Positions 34,550 to 46,905 of a stretch of 64,000 bases of DNA are shown here, one piece after another. Position 1 is the first letter of the stretch, and each line of letters opens with the position of its first letter. Where the stretch lies: NCBI GenBank assembly GCA_003254925.1, contig QANZ01019395.1, positions 84,206 through 148,205 on the forward strand, written 5' to 3'. Under the pieces are notes generated by a model, which was given only the letters and a program-made list of their open reading frames with translations, was not told where the DNA came from and made no database searches. Made by a program: the position numbers and the translations under genes. This DNA is from Chamaecrista fasciculata. Its lineage: Eukaryota; Streptophyta; Magnoliopsida; Fabales; Fabaceae.

Positions 34550-35010
34550 TTGAATGTTTATTTTGATCTTTTATGTTTTAAAATGTTTAAATTGGACCTA
34601 CATGTTGATAAAACGTTTCATTTTGGTCCCAAACTATTGAATTTGGTCATATTTCTCTCGTTTATCATTTCAAGTTCAAATGACTTGTTAAGAGTAACTC
34701 ATAGTTTTGAATTCATCGCATTCGAACTTGAAACGAGAGATATATGATCAATTTTACTTGTTTGATCGTAAAACAAGTTATCTACTTTCAGGATCGATTT
34801 GACATCGTTTCCTGACGGTCCCAACTAGATAGAGAAAGTACTATTTGAGAATAATACGCAACTCTGATTTCAAACTTGAAATGAGAGAAATATTACCATA
34901 TCCAATAGTCTTGGACCAAAATAAAATGTTTTGTTAACATTTAGGACCAATTTGAACATTTTGAAATGTAAAGGACCAAAATGAATATTAAGACATATAT
35001 TTAGGACCAA
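34550..35010. mobile_element. foldback MITE
   Basis: TTTTGATCTTTTATGTTTTAAAATG (left) pairs with CATTTTGAAATGTAAAGGACCAAAA (right), with an inner CATTTTGGTCCCAAACTATTG / AATAGTCTTGGACCAAAAT pair. No ORF. Confidence 0.6.
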
Positions 35011-38000
35011 AATGACCCTTTAACTATTTTTTTTCTCCTTGGTGGGGTGAGATGAGTCCAAGCGTTAGCCCAAAAGGTGAAGGCCCAATAGCTTGGTTTA
35101 TATGATTTCGATTAAAAAAACTTAAAAAGAATAAACAATGGATATGGACAAAGATAGAATTACTAAGTTCTAGTTTAAGAGTTATGGTATGATATGAAAG
35201 TGGAAGTGAGTGAGAATATCTCAATTAGCTGGCTTTAACAATTTGGAGGACACTTGGATTCACTACTTGTTTGGATGTGTTTTAGAGATGGAATCTGGAA
35301 TCCCATCCCATGTAATATTTAACCAGAAAGGGAAAGGCAAGAGGGGAAAAAAAAACACAAGGCAACTAGTTCTTTTTGAAAAGTAAAAGGAGGAGAGAAT
35401 GAGGAGGTAAGGAATCAGTAAGTAATAAGTGAAAGTGCAGGCATACATACATGATGACATTTTTTTTTATTCTTATTCTCTTGTTTTGTTGTGAATAAAT
35501 ATCAAAGATTAGAAAGATTTTGTGAAAACTCAGAGCTCCCAAGAAAAGAAAAGAGAATCTCCAAGATCATCAAAATATACTGAAAAATAACAGTCAAATG
35601 AATATATTAACACAAACAAAACAAGACTTGCAAGGCAAGGCTTAATCAAAGTGTTGTTATTATTATTTAGAGGCATCAAGATATGGAAGTGGGTTTTATC
35701 TTAATGGGTGGGATTCTTTTTTTGTGTGGAGATAATGTCAATATTCTATTTAGAGGTAAGGCGTGAGAAATAGGAATAGTGGTAATGTGTGAAAAGGGAA
35801 GGGAGTCAAATCAAAATCAATCCATCCATCAGCATCTTATCTCCAAAATGCAACAACCTTCATGATCTTGTCTGTTGTTGTTTCCAAGTGGCATATTATA
35901 ATAATATTATTAATGATTTAATAATTCAAGTAAAATTGAGAGAAAGCCAAAACCTGTTGGCACATAACCAACAGCATTCCCTCAAGACAGGGGAAGAAAG
36001 AAAGAAAAGAAAGAAACCACACTTACTAACTACACTATGCTTACAATAACCTAATCCTACACACATGCACGCCTTTCCTTTCTCCACCAATGTTAGGTTT
36101 CTCTACATTTTGATAGCGACCTTCTCACTTCCCTACTTTAGGTCGTGTTTAAAGAGTTCAAAGGATGGAGGATAAAACGGAATCATCATTAATGAAATTG
36201 AAAATAGTTTGGAATATAATAGAAGACTAGATCACTAGAATGACTTGTTTCAAAGTTTTAAGAGAAAAGTATACTTAATCATCTTAATTATTTACAAATA
36301 TAACAAAATTAGCTTAAATCGTACTCTTGACCTCATTATTACTAAAAAAAAATTTTGAATGTGATTATATTTTTGTCATTTTAAATTTAAATAAAATGAA
36401 TAAAAAATTATGTGTTATTATGATAAGTGGTTTAATTGAAATTGTCAACCAACAAAATCAAATAAAACACCGAAAACACCGAAAGTGAGTTTTTTATTGG
36501 ACGATAAAAAAAACAAATAAAGTTGATCATATGATTTATATCTCTTTCGTTTTAACTTTCAAGTTCAAATATAAAAATATTTAATATTATAAATTATTTT
36601 CAATGAATTTTTTTTATTTAATTTTTTCTATTTAATTGAGATCATTAATAACATTAATCAAATAGACTTGAAAGTGAGTTTATAACTAAAAAATTAAAAA
36701 TTTATATGCACATAAAATCAATTTTACATAAAAAAATAGACAAAAGACTGAATTAAAACCACCCCAAATAAATGGGATCAAAAATACAATTTAGCCATAA
36801 AATTAATAGAATAGAGTGGTTCATTAATTTTTTTATGGGATTAATTTTTTTTTTCAATCTTAGTTCTTTAAAAACATGAATACACCTAAATTTCCCATTA
36901 AATCATCCAAACTACATATAGCTCACAATTAAGTCATTCACTCATTTACACACAACCCCCCTCCCTTCTCCATCCAAATATACTCTCTCTCTCTCTATCT
37001 AAATTACATTATCAAATTATATACAATTGATTATATCATTGTTACAAAACTTTTAGATAAACAAAAAATTATATATAATGAATTCCTCTGTAATAAAAGT
37101 TATATCCTAATCCAATGCAACTTGAGAAGAAATAGACATCGAGAGCCGAAAGGGTGAAGAGTAATTAATATTAGACAAGTGTGCGTTTAATAATAATCTC
37201 CGATCCGTACGCAAAGGCTTTTTGACGTAATGGCTCCAATGGGAGATGAGAACCAAGGACCATTCAGAAAATTAACGAGGCAGTCCTAACTGGGCCTATT
37301 TTCATATTGTAAAGGACTAAAGGGCAACAATGTATTTTTCAGTCCACGCTTCTACTTCATTCTTCAACCTTCACCAATTACATTATCACCCCTAGGCCTG
37401 TCATCTTCTCCAATCTTTTCTTTTCTTTTCTCCTTATGACTTGCTCAAACTCTGGACTTCGTGCATTATCACTTTTTCCTATTGCTGTGACAAGCCTGAT
37501 AAACATTAAATAATAAGAGGTTTTATCCGATAAAGACTTAATTGGAATGCAATTGCATTATAGTCTTTAACATTAAAGTAATTTCATTTTCATCTTTGGT
37601 GAGGTCAACATTTGTGAATAGTTGATCTGATCCCTAAGTGTAACGAGGGATGTATGAATCCAACTGTTAACATCATCAGCAAGTCGACAAAAAATCTCAA
37701 AGCAAAACCAAAAAACAAAATGCCAAACAAGTCATCGTTTTCGGGGGATGCGCCCAGATCAATGATGGATCACTCCATTTCTGCTCTTGTCATTTCTCAT
37801 ATCTCTTTCCCCATTTTTCCTCATTCCCTTGTACACTTGTACTTGTACACTACCCTACCAAACCCATTACATTTATACCCCACTCATACGCATTTCATCT
37901 ATTTCTAAACCACACATTTATTTATTCAGCAATAGATATTAGTATTACAATCGCCAGAGACTCAAGAAGACATTAGATAAAACAGAAAATAGTACGTCAA

Positions 38001-38250
38001 TTATCATTATATCTGGGTAAACAAGAGCTCACATCGATCCTACATACCATAAGTTTTTACATAAATGTGATGTGATGAGATGAGTTATAAAGTGAACAGA
38101 GTGGGTAATAGTAATAATAAACACATATGAGTTAAACATAATCATCAACTTCTAAACTATATACAAAAGCTTTAGATACTTTCAGATTAATCTCCCAAAT
38201 CAATGCATGGTCTCGTCTTAATTTTCCAAGACAATTTCCCCCAACAACAA
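35011..38250. other. AT-rich spacer without recognised genes
   Basis: 35040-35260 is the duplicated kinase 3' flank. The rest holds homopolymer runs, a CT tract near 36980, and no ORF with family similarity in either strand. The last part belongs to the TZF 3' region. Confidence 0.6.
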
Positions 38251-38443
38251 AAACAAAAAACAAAATGAGATCGATTCTGCGCTTCAATTCACCCATCCAT
38301 TCATACCTTCAAATAAAATATTTACACAATTCCTCCCAGCTTGCTGCTTCCAAAATAAAATCTCCACTGTGTAGTTTAATTTCTCCATTTCCTCCTCAGA
38401 TAAGGATGAAAAGAAAAGAATCAGAAACAGAATCGATGAAACC

Positions 38444-39583
38444 TTACTTCACGAGCTCCGAAACCCACCCAACATCCGGGGCTCCACCCGATGAATTCGG
38501 GCCGGATCCGGATCTTTCCAGAGAATTCTCCTTGCTCAATTTCTCGAACATTTTTGCCCTTATGTTTCTTCCTGATTCCACTCTTTCCATTACAGGCTCC
38601 TCCTCATAACTCTGATCCCAAGCATCGAAATAGCTAGACCCATTACCGGTCGGAGCTTGAGTCGGCGTAGTGGGGAGACTACAGAATCCGGGTCGGAGAA
38701 TGGATCCACGTGGAGATCCGAAACAGGGAGACCCCATCGGAATATTCCAAGAAGGGGACAACGACTTATTACCTTTACCAAGCTGTAAATTACGCAGAGA
38801 AGCCACCATCTCATTGATGGAATTCGAACCCAGAGACCGGCTCAGAGACTGTGCCATCGGAGACATAGGAGGAGATTCCGCCGGAGGCGTAGCCGGAGGC
38901 GAAATCGACGCCGGAGAAGACATGAACGACAGTGTAACCGCCTGCCTTAACGGAGATCCATCGTAACAATCGACTGAGTTGTTGTTGTTGTGGTTGTTTC
39001 CACTCCGGGGACTCTGCTGAGGCAGAACCCTAAGTTGCTCCGGCGTGTGAGCAAAGAAGCACACCCTTCTCCGGCAGCTAGTCCCGTCCTTACACGGCTG
39101 AGTACGATAACGCGCCGGGTGAAGCCAGCACTCAAAAACACCATGAGCGAACTCACATGCATCTCCTTTCTTGCAGCTTCCTTTGCGAAATTCAGGACAC
39201 GCCGTACCGGAATAGTGATACTTCCTCGGATCTCTCCGGCGAGCCTTCTCGCCGGGATGAGCATAAGGGCATTCCGTCCAGTCATGTGACCTGCCACGTG
39301 CGCATCGCCGGACTTTGAACTCGTAGATGCGGAAATGATCGCAAGAGTAAGCATCTAGAGGAGCATCCGAAATGATCTCAGAATCGGAGTCGATGTCGGC
39401 GTCGTTGGACGGAAGATATCGCTGGAACGCCGTCAATGCTTCTTGCATGTAAAACGGAGAAAACTCGCCGGCGACGGCGTCGGAGTAAGGGGAGTAAATC
39501 TCAGCCGTTGAATCATCAACCTGAAGAGGCCACGGAGGTACGTGGACCGTTGGATTAGAGCGATGGTGTTCCCCGAGCATCAT
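38444..39583 (-). CDS. tandem CCCH zinc-finger protein (plant RR-TZF family)
   Basis: One uninterrupted frame of 379 aa. The arginine-rich leader and zinc fingers lie at residues 85-179: [21 protein letters not shown] (C94, H100, C105, H109), then C-x7-C-x5-C-x3-H (C129, C137, C143, H147), 16 residues, and C-x5-C-x4-C-x3-H (C164, C170, C175, H179). That spacing is the RR-TZF signature. No ankyrin repeats precede it, so it belongs with the short AtTZF1-6 group. The C-terminal half is Ser/Pro-rich with conserved short motifs ([29 protein letters not shown]). Family members shuttle between nucleus and P-bodies or stress granules, bind AU-rich mRNA and act in ABA, gibberellin, light and stress responses. 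The first of two adjacent ATGs (39583) is chosen; the second would drop one residue. The gene is markedly GC-richer than its surroundings and shows no damage. Confidence 0.95.
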   Translation of the reverse strand: MMLGEHHRSNPTVHVPPWPLQVDDSTAEIYSPYSDAVAGEFSPFYMQEALTAFQRYLPSNDADIDSDSEIISDAPLDAYSCDHFRIYEFKVRRCARGRSHDWTECPYAHPGEKARRRDPRKYHYSGTACPEFRKGSCKKGDACEFAHGVFECWLHPARYRTQPCKDGTSCRRRVCFFAHTPEQLRVLPQQSPRSGNNHNNNNSVDCYDGSPLRQAVTLSFMSSPASISPPATPPAESPPMSPMAQSLSRSLGSNSINEMVASLRNLQLGKGNKSLSPSWNIPMGSPCFGSPRGSILRPGFCSLPTTPTQAPTGNGSSYFDAWDQSYEEEPVMERVESGRNIRAKMFEKLSKENSLERSGSGPNSSGGAPDVGWVSELVK

Positions 39584-39655
39584 GATAGTTTTGTTTTGTT
39601 GTTTCGGTGGATTTTGGATTTTGGATGTTTACAGAAACTCCGGCATGGTTGGTCG

Positions 39656-39666
39656 CGTTTATAAAC
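39656..39666 (-). promoter_or_regulatory. TATA box of the TZF gene
   Basis: The minus strand reads GTTTATAAACG about 75 bp before the start codon, which would leave a short leader of about 40-50 bp. Position and sequence fit a plant TATA box. Confidence 0.5.
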
Positions 39667-39699
39667 AGCCAAAAGTGAAGGGGGGTTATAATAACCGTG

Positions 39700-41190
39700 G
39701 TTTGGTTAACGCATTAACCCGAGTTAGATGAAAAAATCAATGAGTTACAATTACATTTACCACAACCACGGTTAAAAGTAGAGGAATTTCCTCGGTTACG
39801 GGACTGGTCCAACAAACATAAAAGACAGGTGGCATTTTAGTGAGCCACGTAGCCTAAACGGATAATGCAAGTGTTGATGCGGTGGAAGAGTTGATCCACG
39901 TGGCGTGTGTGGAGTGGACAGAGTATAATCACGATGATGACCACGCTGTATCTGCTGCAACGCCCCTAGTCTTATGGAGCGCGTGAGAGAGAATCCAAAA
40001 GGATAAGCATTACCAAACTAAACTAGTAAACAAAAATTGAGTACTTATTATCGAGTAGGTTGAGAATTAAAAGATATTAAAATAGTAAGTGGTATTTATT
40101 ATTATGATGGTAGTTTTAATGTAAGGCAATAATTAAGGGGGGATAATGGAGGAGAAGCCCATAGTGAAGGAAAGAAAGGGAAGAAAAAACGATGGGCAAG
40201 GTGATTAAAATTTGTTATAACTTACAAAAGAGACATGGAAAATTAAGCAAGGAAGCATGCAAATTGAATTGTTTTTGTGATCTTAAGAGTTGGCTATAAG
40301 TAACGAAAACATAGTTGCTGGTTTTATTAAAATCAATATAATTCACTATTGTAAGGAGTAATAGTATCTATGGCTTTTGAATTGCTTCCGGTGCCAACAA
40401 CATATTCAATTTATTACATAGTGAATTAGTGATAGTGCACTTCTGTCTTCACATTAACTACATCACCAACGTAGCTTTACTCATTATTGTGGGTGTAAAA
40501 TAGTACTCATAAAGTTTTTTTTTTTTTTAAAAAAAGGAGGTTGCAATGTTAAATTTTCTTGCATAAACGAATTTTTTTTTTTATGGAAGATAATTTTATT
40601 TGAAGCATTGTTAAATATACCAATGCAATATTTGTTTAAAGGGTAAGTAATTTGATATTGTTTTAAGAAAAAATCTTATGTTTAATACTTTACAAATATA
40701 GCCATTTTTTATTGGAAAATTATTTTACAATAGATGTACACTGATTTGGTCTAATCCGATCACTTATTATTATTCGATTAGGTTTCTCATTACGTTTGGT
40801 CAAGTCTCAAGCATAAGATATTTTAAAAATATACAAAAATAGAATGAAAATTAAAGATGATACATTTTAAAAAAAATGAATAAGAGAATCAATCTGATCG
40901 AATCAGGGTAAACTTTTAACTAATTTGATTTGAGTCGATAAATATGATGAATTAATCTAATCTGATCTGAGTCGATAAATACACAGATACAACCTAACCT
41001 AATTTATATATTCTATTATTTTATTTATAATTAAATACACGATTAAAGTAAAATGAGAAAATCAAATAAAAATATTATTAAATATTTATTATTTTAACAA
41101 AAATTTAATATTTAATATATAAACAAATATTTGAAAACAAGAAAATAAGATATATTGTGATGAAAGTGAGATGAGAATGGGTAGAGTTCA
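39700..41190. other. TZF upstream region and AT-rich spacer
   Basis: ACGT-core motifs (CCACGTAGC about 39845; CCACGTGGCG about 39897) within 350 bp upstream of the TZF start resemble ABRE/G-box elements, which would suit a stress-responsive TZF gene. Beyond 40000 only AT-rich spacer is seen. Confidence 0.45.
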
Positions 41191-41192
41191 AT

Positions 41193-41680
41193 GTATTAAA
41201 AGCCGGACTGGACCGGGCGATCTGACCGATGAACCGGAGCCCAGACCGATCCGGAAAAAAATAACGGATTGCAGTTGAACCGGTGAACCAGCGAACCGGA
41301 GAACCAATTTGATCTGCCAAAGTTTGCAAAATTACATATTGACTCCAAAAAATTTCAAAAAATTACAAATTAGTCCCTGGATACATATTATAGATGGACT
41401 AAAATGAAAACTTTAAAATAATTTTGGGGTCAATATGTAATTTTTACAAAACTTGTTATGGTTAAAATTGTAAAATAGTTGGTACTAAAGTGTTTAATAT
41501 TTACTTTATATTTAAATTATTGTAATATATTAATGTGTATTTAATGAATATGTATATTTGAAAATGTATTTTTTAAGTAAACCAACTCAACCGGTTAAAC
41601 CAGTGACCCAGCGGTTGAATCATTGAACCAGTGACCCGAGTCTTCCACCGATTTGATGACCGGTCCAATTTTTTAAGTAG
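41193..41680. mobile_element. MITE with ACCGG-rich inverted ends
   Basis: The left end TATTAAAAGCCGGACTGGACC and right end GATGACCGGTCCAATTTTTTAA are imperfect inverted repeats; the core is AT-rich and non-coding. The same family is at 61979-62540. Target duplication not resolved. Confidence 0.55.
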
Positions 41681-41894
41681 AGTTCTTGAATAATAAGGCG
41701 ATGTTTGTTTGTCATTAAAATTGGGTTGGATATTTCGTTTCAGAAAACGACAAAAATAGGATGTAGACGTGGAGCGACGAAGAATAGCGTGAGGCCGCCT
41801 TTAGGGGATGCTGCTAATGGGATCTCTATTCTCTGCTACCTCACACAAATGAATCGTCAAGTCATACGAAATTACGAATCGAATTTCAGTTCTA

Positions 41895-43885
41895 TTTCAT
41901 TTTTAGGTACAAACTTCATTTTAGTCCCTAGTATTTATCATAAATTTTATTTCAATTTATAATATTTTTGTGTTCTGTTTTTTTTGTTACCTAAGGTATG
42001 CCTAGATTGACAGGCTAAGGATTAATCTTTCGCATATTTGAGCTTCATTTAAGGATTTATCGCTAGCCAATTTAGTTACTATATACACAAGTTGAGATTC
42101 AAACCCCCGACACTTGCTTAAGCGACCTAGTGAGCTGACCACTAGACCAACCAAGTTTGATTTTTTTGTGTTCTGTTTTAATCCTTAATGTTTTCCAAAA
42201 ATTTTGTTTTGATTCTTAATTACTAAATATAGTTATATCTAACTTGAGTATGAAATCAAACACAAAAATAATATTATGAATGTTAGTATTGGTATTTTAA
42301 CTAAACCACCTTCAAAAATATTATTTAACCTTATTTGCTGATAATTTTTACTAGACTGATAAAGAATTTATCAGGAGTAGGGGTGTTCAAAACCGAACCA
42401 AACCGATTGAACCGAACTAAACCGAACCGAACCAAACCAAACCGAACCAAAACCGACATTCAAATGGTTTGGTTCGGTTTAATTTTTCTTATTTTTGGGC
42501 GGTTCGGTTCGGTGGCGGTTTCACACTCTCCAAAACCGAACCGAACCGCAATTACATGTATATCAATATATGTATATAAATAATATAATATATTATATCT
42601 ATATATATNAAATGGGGAAAAATTGTATTTTCTTTCGTATTCTCTTGTTCACATGCACATTATAAAGGTTCCTTGAAAATATTCATGCTCATCCGAACGT
42701 TATCTTGGCCCTAATAAGTAGGGGTGTTCAAAACCGAACCAAACCGATTGAACCGAACTAAACCGAACCAAACCGAACCAAACCGAAACAAAACCTACAT
42801 TCTAATGGTTTGGTTTGGTTTCATTTTTGCTATTTTTGGGCGGTTCAGTTCGGTGACGGTTTGATCCTCTATCAAACCGAACCGAACCGCCCAAGTTGCT
42901 AGCATATAAATAATAATATAATATAACATATAATATATATATATATACACGTTTTCACATTCTTCTCCTAAAATGCAGCAAGCCCAGCCCAAATGAAACT
43001 TCAGCTTTTATTTGTTGGGCCAACAAATGACACAAATGTAACCCAATAATTAATAATGACTAAACCCTGGAGTTGGAGTTTCATAGCCGCTGGAGTTTCA
43101 TCCAAATGAGTAATGACTAAACCCTAAATCTAACTTTTGCAATTTGCTTCCATTCACTCAACCTCTAGCCGCTAGAGTCGACACTGCTCACTTCCATTAT
43201 CATTGTACACATTTATATTTTCAATTTTTGGTGTGTACTTTTTTTTGTTATGTCATAACTTAATGAACATAGTGCTGTCATTTTCCATATATTATGAAAT
43301 TGGTATTTTTTTTATATTAATTATAAAATTAATAGTAATTAAAGGTCAAACCGCCCAAACTAAACCGCTAAAACCGCCATTATATTGGTTTGGTTTGGTT
43401 TGGTTTGATATTTTTTTTCAAACCGAACGGTTTGAGTTTTCTTCAAACCGAAGCGAGCGGTTCGGTTTGAAAAATCATTTTAAACCGCCCAAACCGCCCA
43501 ACGAACACCCCTAATCAGGAGTAACATGTAACTTTGATTTCGTTGTATTTATACTTGAAATAATATATATTTGACCAATTTTAAGAAATAAGCGGCCCAC
43601 TTTTTGCCTGATTTCAAGTCTAATTTAACTTTGTTTGTTGACAGTTTTAATTAGATAGAGAAAAAATTCGTCAAAATTAACTTGTAACTTTAATTTCGTC
43701 GTATTCAGATTTGAAACAAGAAATATATGATCGATTTAATCATTAGAAAACAATCGTGAAACTCTTTAACAATTAAAATAAAACTTTTAGAAAATATTAA
43801 GGATTAAAACAAAATAGAAAAATATTAAGAATCAAAATAAAATTTAGAATAAATATCAAAAACTAAAATGAAGTTTTGGCCTTAT
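41895..43885. mobile_element. foldback MITE interrupted by a hAT element
   Basis: Left arm ACAAACTTCATTTTAGTCCC (about 41910) and right arm AACTAAAATGAAGTTTTGGCC (about 43860) are inverted. The inner left and right parts also correspond once the hAT element at 42378-43521 is removed. Confidence 0.55.
42378..43513. mobile_element. non-autonomous hAT element, TIR TAGGGGTGTTC, 8-bp target duplication
   Basis: It starts TAGGGGTGTTCAAAACCG and ends GCCCAACGAACACCCCTA. ATCAGGAG flanks it exactly on both sides (42370-42377 and 43514-43521). Subterminal AACCGAACC and GGTTCGGTT repeats are dense. A second start (TAGGGGTGTTCAAAACCG, 42720) with its own subterminal block lies inside, as if one element inserted into a relative or the left end was duplicated. 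No transposase ORF. A single N is at 42609. Confidence 0.85.
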
Positions 43886-44316
43886 TTTTATATTGGAAAA
43901 CTATATTTTTATCATAGCTTCAACAAATAAAAGTAAAATAGATGTTGAAAATTTCTTGTATGACCAAAGAATAGAATATACAATTTTTAGGTTGATCATA
44001 ATTTCTCATAAATAATAAACCAAACAGATGGGACCTAAAAAATTAAAATGAGTCCCATAGAAAAAGACTTGAAGAAGAATAAGGGGTTTGGTCAGAGAAT
44101 AGGGTCCATTTGAATAGGGTCAATAGATACATTCATTTTGTTTAATTCATATTAAATTTATTGAAATATTAGTAATTAAATTTGAAATCAATGCTTACAT
44201 GTGGCTATGATAAAAATGTGTTTTTTTTATTATATAAAACGTTACATCATGAACTATTTATTGGTTGAATTAACATGTGAGTGGGGCATGCATATTGTTG
44301 AAAATAAAAATAACAA

Positions 44317-45406
44317 GGGTAAATTACACAAAAAGACCCTATGGTTTGAACCATTTTCAGATAGGGTCTTTGTGGTTTAAAAAGTGTCAATTTGGGGGCA
44401 TGTGGTTTCCTCCGTTAGCAAATAGGGTCTCAGGTGATTTTTTCCATCCAAATTAACAGAATCAGGTTAGAATAAATTTTAAGATGGACTGTTTGGTAAT
44501 TTGAACTTTTTTTATTGAAACAAATTAAAAAGGGACTATTATGCAATTTGAACCAACTCTAGAAAAGCAATTTGAATCGTGACTTCTTCTTCTTGCAAGT
44601 GTTCTTCACCAAAAAAAAATGCACAAGAGAAACTCAAAAATGCACAAAAAAAGGCTTGATGGGTTTCTTGTTCCTCAGAATCGCGGCTTCTTCTTCACCA
44701 AACAATTCTCTTGATCGAAAATGCACAGTACCTCCGTTCTTGACCCAAAAACGAACGCCGCCGTTACCCAGTTGCAGATCCACGCGAATCACGACCTTGA
44801 ACCACCGCGGGAAACACCCACGTCCGCCGCCGGCCAGGTCTGTACAAAACTCGCCGCGAACCGCCACTCTCCGCCGAAGAACAATGAAGTTGAAACGCGT
44901 CTTCTCCACTGCTCCAAACCCAGAAAAGTGTCGGTGACATTAACGAACTCAGCTTCTGTCGCGCTGTTCACGAACCCAGAAATCTCCGCCGCGAACCACC
45001 GCTGGCCGTCCTTCCGAAGTTTCGCCTTCTTCACCGATGCCTCCGACGTGTTGGACGGAGGTGGTTCGCGGTTCGCGTGGTGAAGGAAAGGAACGGTTTG
45101 GCTGAAGTCTGAATGAAGACGAAGAATAAGAAGAATGCGAGAATGAAGGAGGAAGTCTCTTATTTTTTGTTCAAATTGCAATATAGTCCTTTTCAAGTTT
45201 GTTTTAATTGAAAAAACGCTCAAATCACAAAACAGTCCATTTAAAATTTATTCTAACTTGGTTCCGTTAATTTGGATGGAAAAGACTATTTGGGACCCTA
45301 TTTGCTAACGGAGGAAACCACATGCCCCTAAATTGACACTTTTTAAACCACAGGGACCCTATCTAAAAATGGGTCAAATCACAGGGTCCTTTTGTGTAAT
45401 TTACCC
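44317..45406. mobile_element. Pack-MULE-like element with about 235-bp terminal inverted repeats
   Basis: The ends GGGTAAATTACACAAAAAG and CTTTTGTGTAATTTACCC extend into long inverted repeats (44317-44552 and about 45172-45406). Flanks AAATAACAA and AAATAATAA match 8 of 9, as expected of an old 9-bp Mutator duplication. Between the TIRs is a GC-rich block (44690-45100), strongly unlike the AT-rich neighbourhood, which is typical of captured gene sequence. Confidence 0.78.
44572..45083 (+). other. GC-rich captured-looking sequence with overlapping ORFs
   Basis: Overlapping ORFs of about 120-145 codons occur in several frames and on both strands, which is what GC-rich sequence produces by chance. 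No frame is recognised as a known domain. CGAACC...CCGCC motifs repeat (about 44857, 44992, 45064). It may be an acquired exon or leader of an unknown host gene. Not called as a gene. Confidence 0.35.
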
Positions 45407-45664
45407 AAATAATAATAATAAACATTACCAATACAATGTATTCACATTATTCGAGGGTTTATATATATAATACATATAGTTTTCTTTGAACAAGTTGTAT
45501 TATTAAAAGAAATTGAATCAATAAATCACAAAAAAATTTAAATAAATAGCTTGATAATTAACTAATAAAACTATTTATATAAATTAAAACTAGAAAAAGT
45601 ATATGTAAATCACTGTATTATTGGTTCGAAAAAAAATTACTGTATTAAAATTTATTTGACCAAA

Positions 45665-46315
45665 ATTTGTAAGGGTGAGCGCGGGCTGGGTTGGAGCGGG
45701 CTGAGGGAAAATCCCAGCCCAACCCACACATCAATCTGCGAGTTGGGTTGGGTTTTACATTTTTTAAAATTCAACCCGAACCAACCCAACCTGCAAAACT
45801 GCGGGTTGGGTTGGGCTAAACCCGCGGGTTGAATTTTTTTTTTTAAACAACAAAATAACACAAAGTAAACTAACAATTTGGTCCCTGAAAGATAAAAATA
45901 TACAATTTAGTCCCTAAAAGATCAAAATGGTATACTTTTTAGTCCCTAAAAGATTAAAACTGTATATTATTTAGTCCATAGAAAGGACTAATTAGTATAC
46001 CATTTTGATCTTTCAGGGACTAAATTATACATTTCAATCTTTCAAGGATCGAGATGTTAGCTCAATGGTCTTTCAAAGACTAAATTGTTAATTTGCTCAT
46101 AATATATTATATAAATTAGTAATTAATTATAAAAATATATATATTATATATATTTGCAGGTTCGCGGGTTAGGTTGGGTTCATAAACCTCCAGCCCGTAG
46201 GTATGCATGGTTGAGAATTTTGAACCCAACCCAACCTGCGAACCCAACCCAACACAGCCCTTGACTGCGAGTTAGGTTGATTTTTTGCGGGTTCGTGGGT
46301 CAATTGTCAATGCAT
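45665..46315. mobile_element. hAT-like element rich in GGTTGGGTT, with nested foldback
   Basis: It begins TAAGGGTGAGCGCGGGCTGG and carries many GGGTTGGGTT / AACCCAACCC subterminal repeats at both ends. A foldback (about 45870-46105, ACAATTTGGTCCCTGAAAG ... GACTAAATTGTTAATTTG) is nested in its middle. The far end near 46310 is poorly defined. Confidence 0.5.
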
Positions 46316-46624
46316 TAAGTCTTAGATTCGATATTATTTTATGAATGTGATTATTTTAATTTAAATATTTTTATATCATAATTTTATTTAAATTAATTGA
46401 GAAAAAAATTAAAAATTAAAAAAAAATAATAAATTGCATGTATGTTATATTTCATTTGACTTGACGTGTCTCTATCCTTCATTCCTTCTTATCTTTTCAA
46501 ATTCAACTCATCACGCCAGCACCCTCACACCTTTTCTTTTTTCGTCTCATCAATAATCTCTTGTTTTCTCGTCTTAGGCAAATACTAAAGGAGAGAAAAC
46601 CTAAATAAAAAACTAAGGTTACAT

Positions 46625-46905
46625 AAAATGATTAAGAGTAAACCAACAATTTGGTTCCTGAAAGATCATTAAGTTGACAACTCGATTCTTGAAAAATCAA
46701 AATATACAATTTAGTCTTTAAAAATCAAAACGATATACTATTTGTCTAGTTAATGTACTGAATATTATACTGTTTTAATCTTTCAGTGATTAAAAAGTAC
46801 ATCATTTTGATCTTTTGGAGATTAAATTGTATGTTTTAATCTTTTAAGGACCGAGTTGTTAACTCAATGATTTTTCAATGACCAAATTGTTAATTTACTC
46901 AATAA
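46625..46905. mobile_element. foldback MITE, same family as 45870-46105
   Basis: GTAAACCAACAATTTGGTTCC (left) pairs with GACCAAATTGTTAATTTACTC (right). Non-coding. Confidence 0.6.

Noticed and set aside
38947-39354. Second ORF inside the TZF gene
   Set aside because: This is an alternate frame of a GC-rich coding exon; the CCCH frame is unambiguous.
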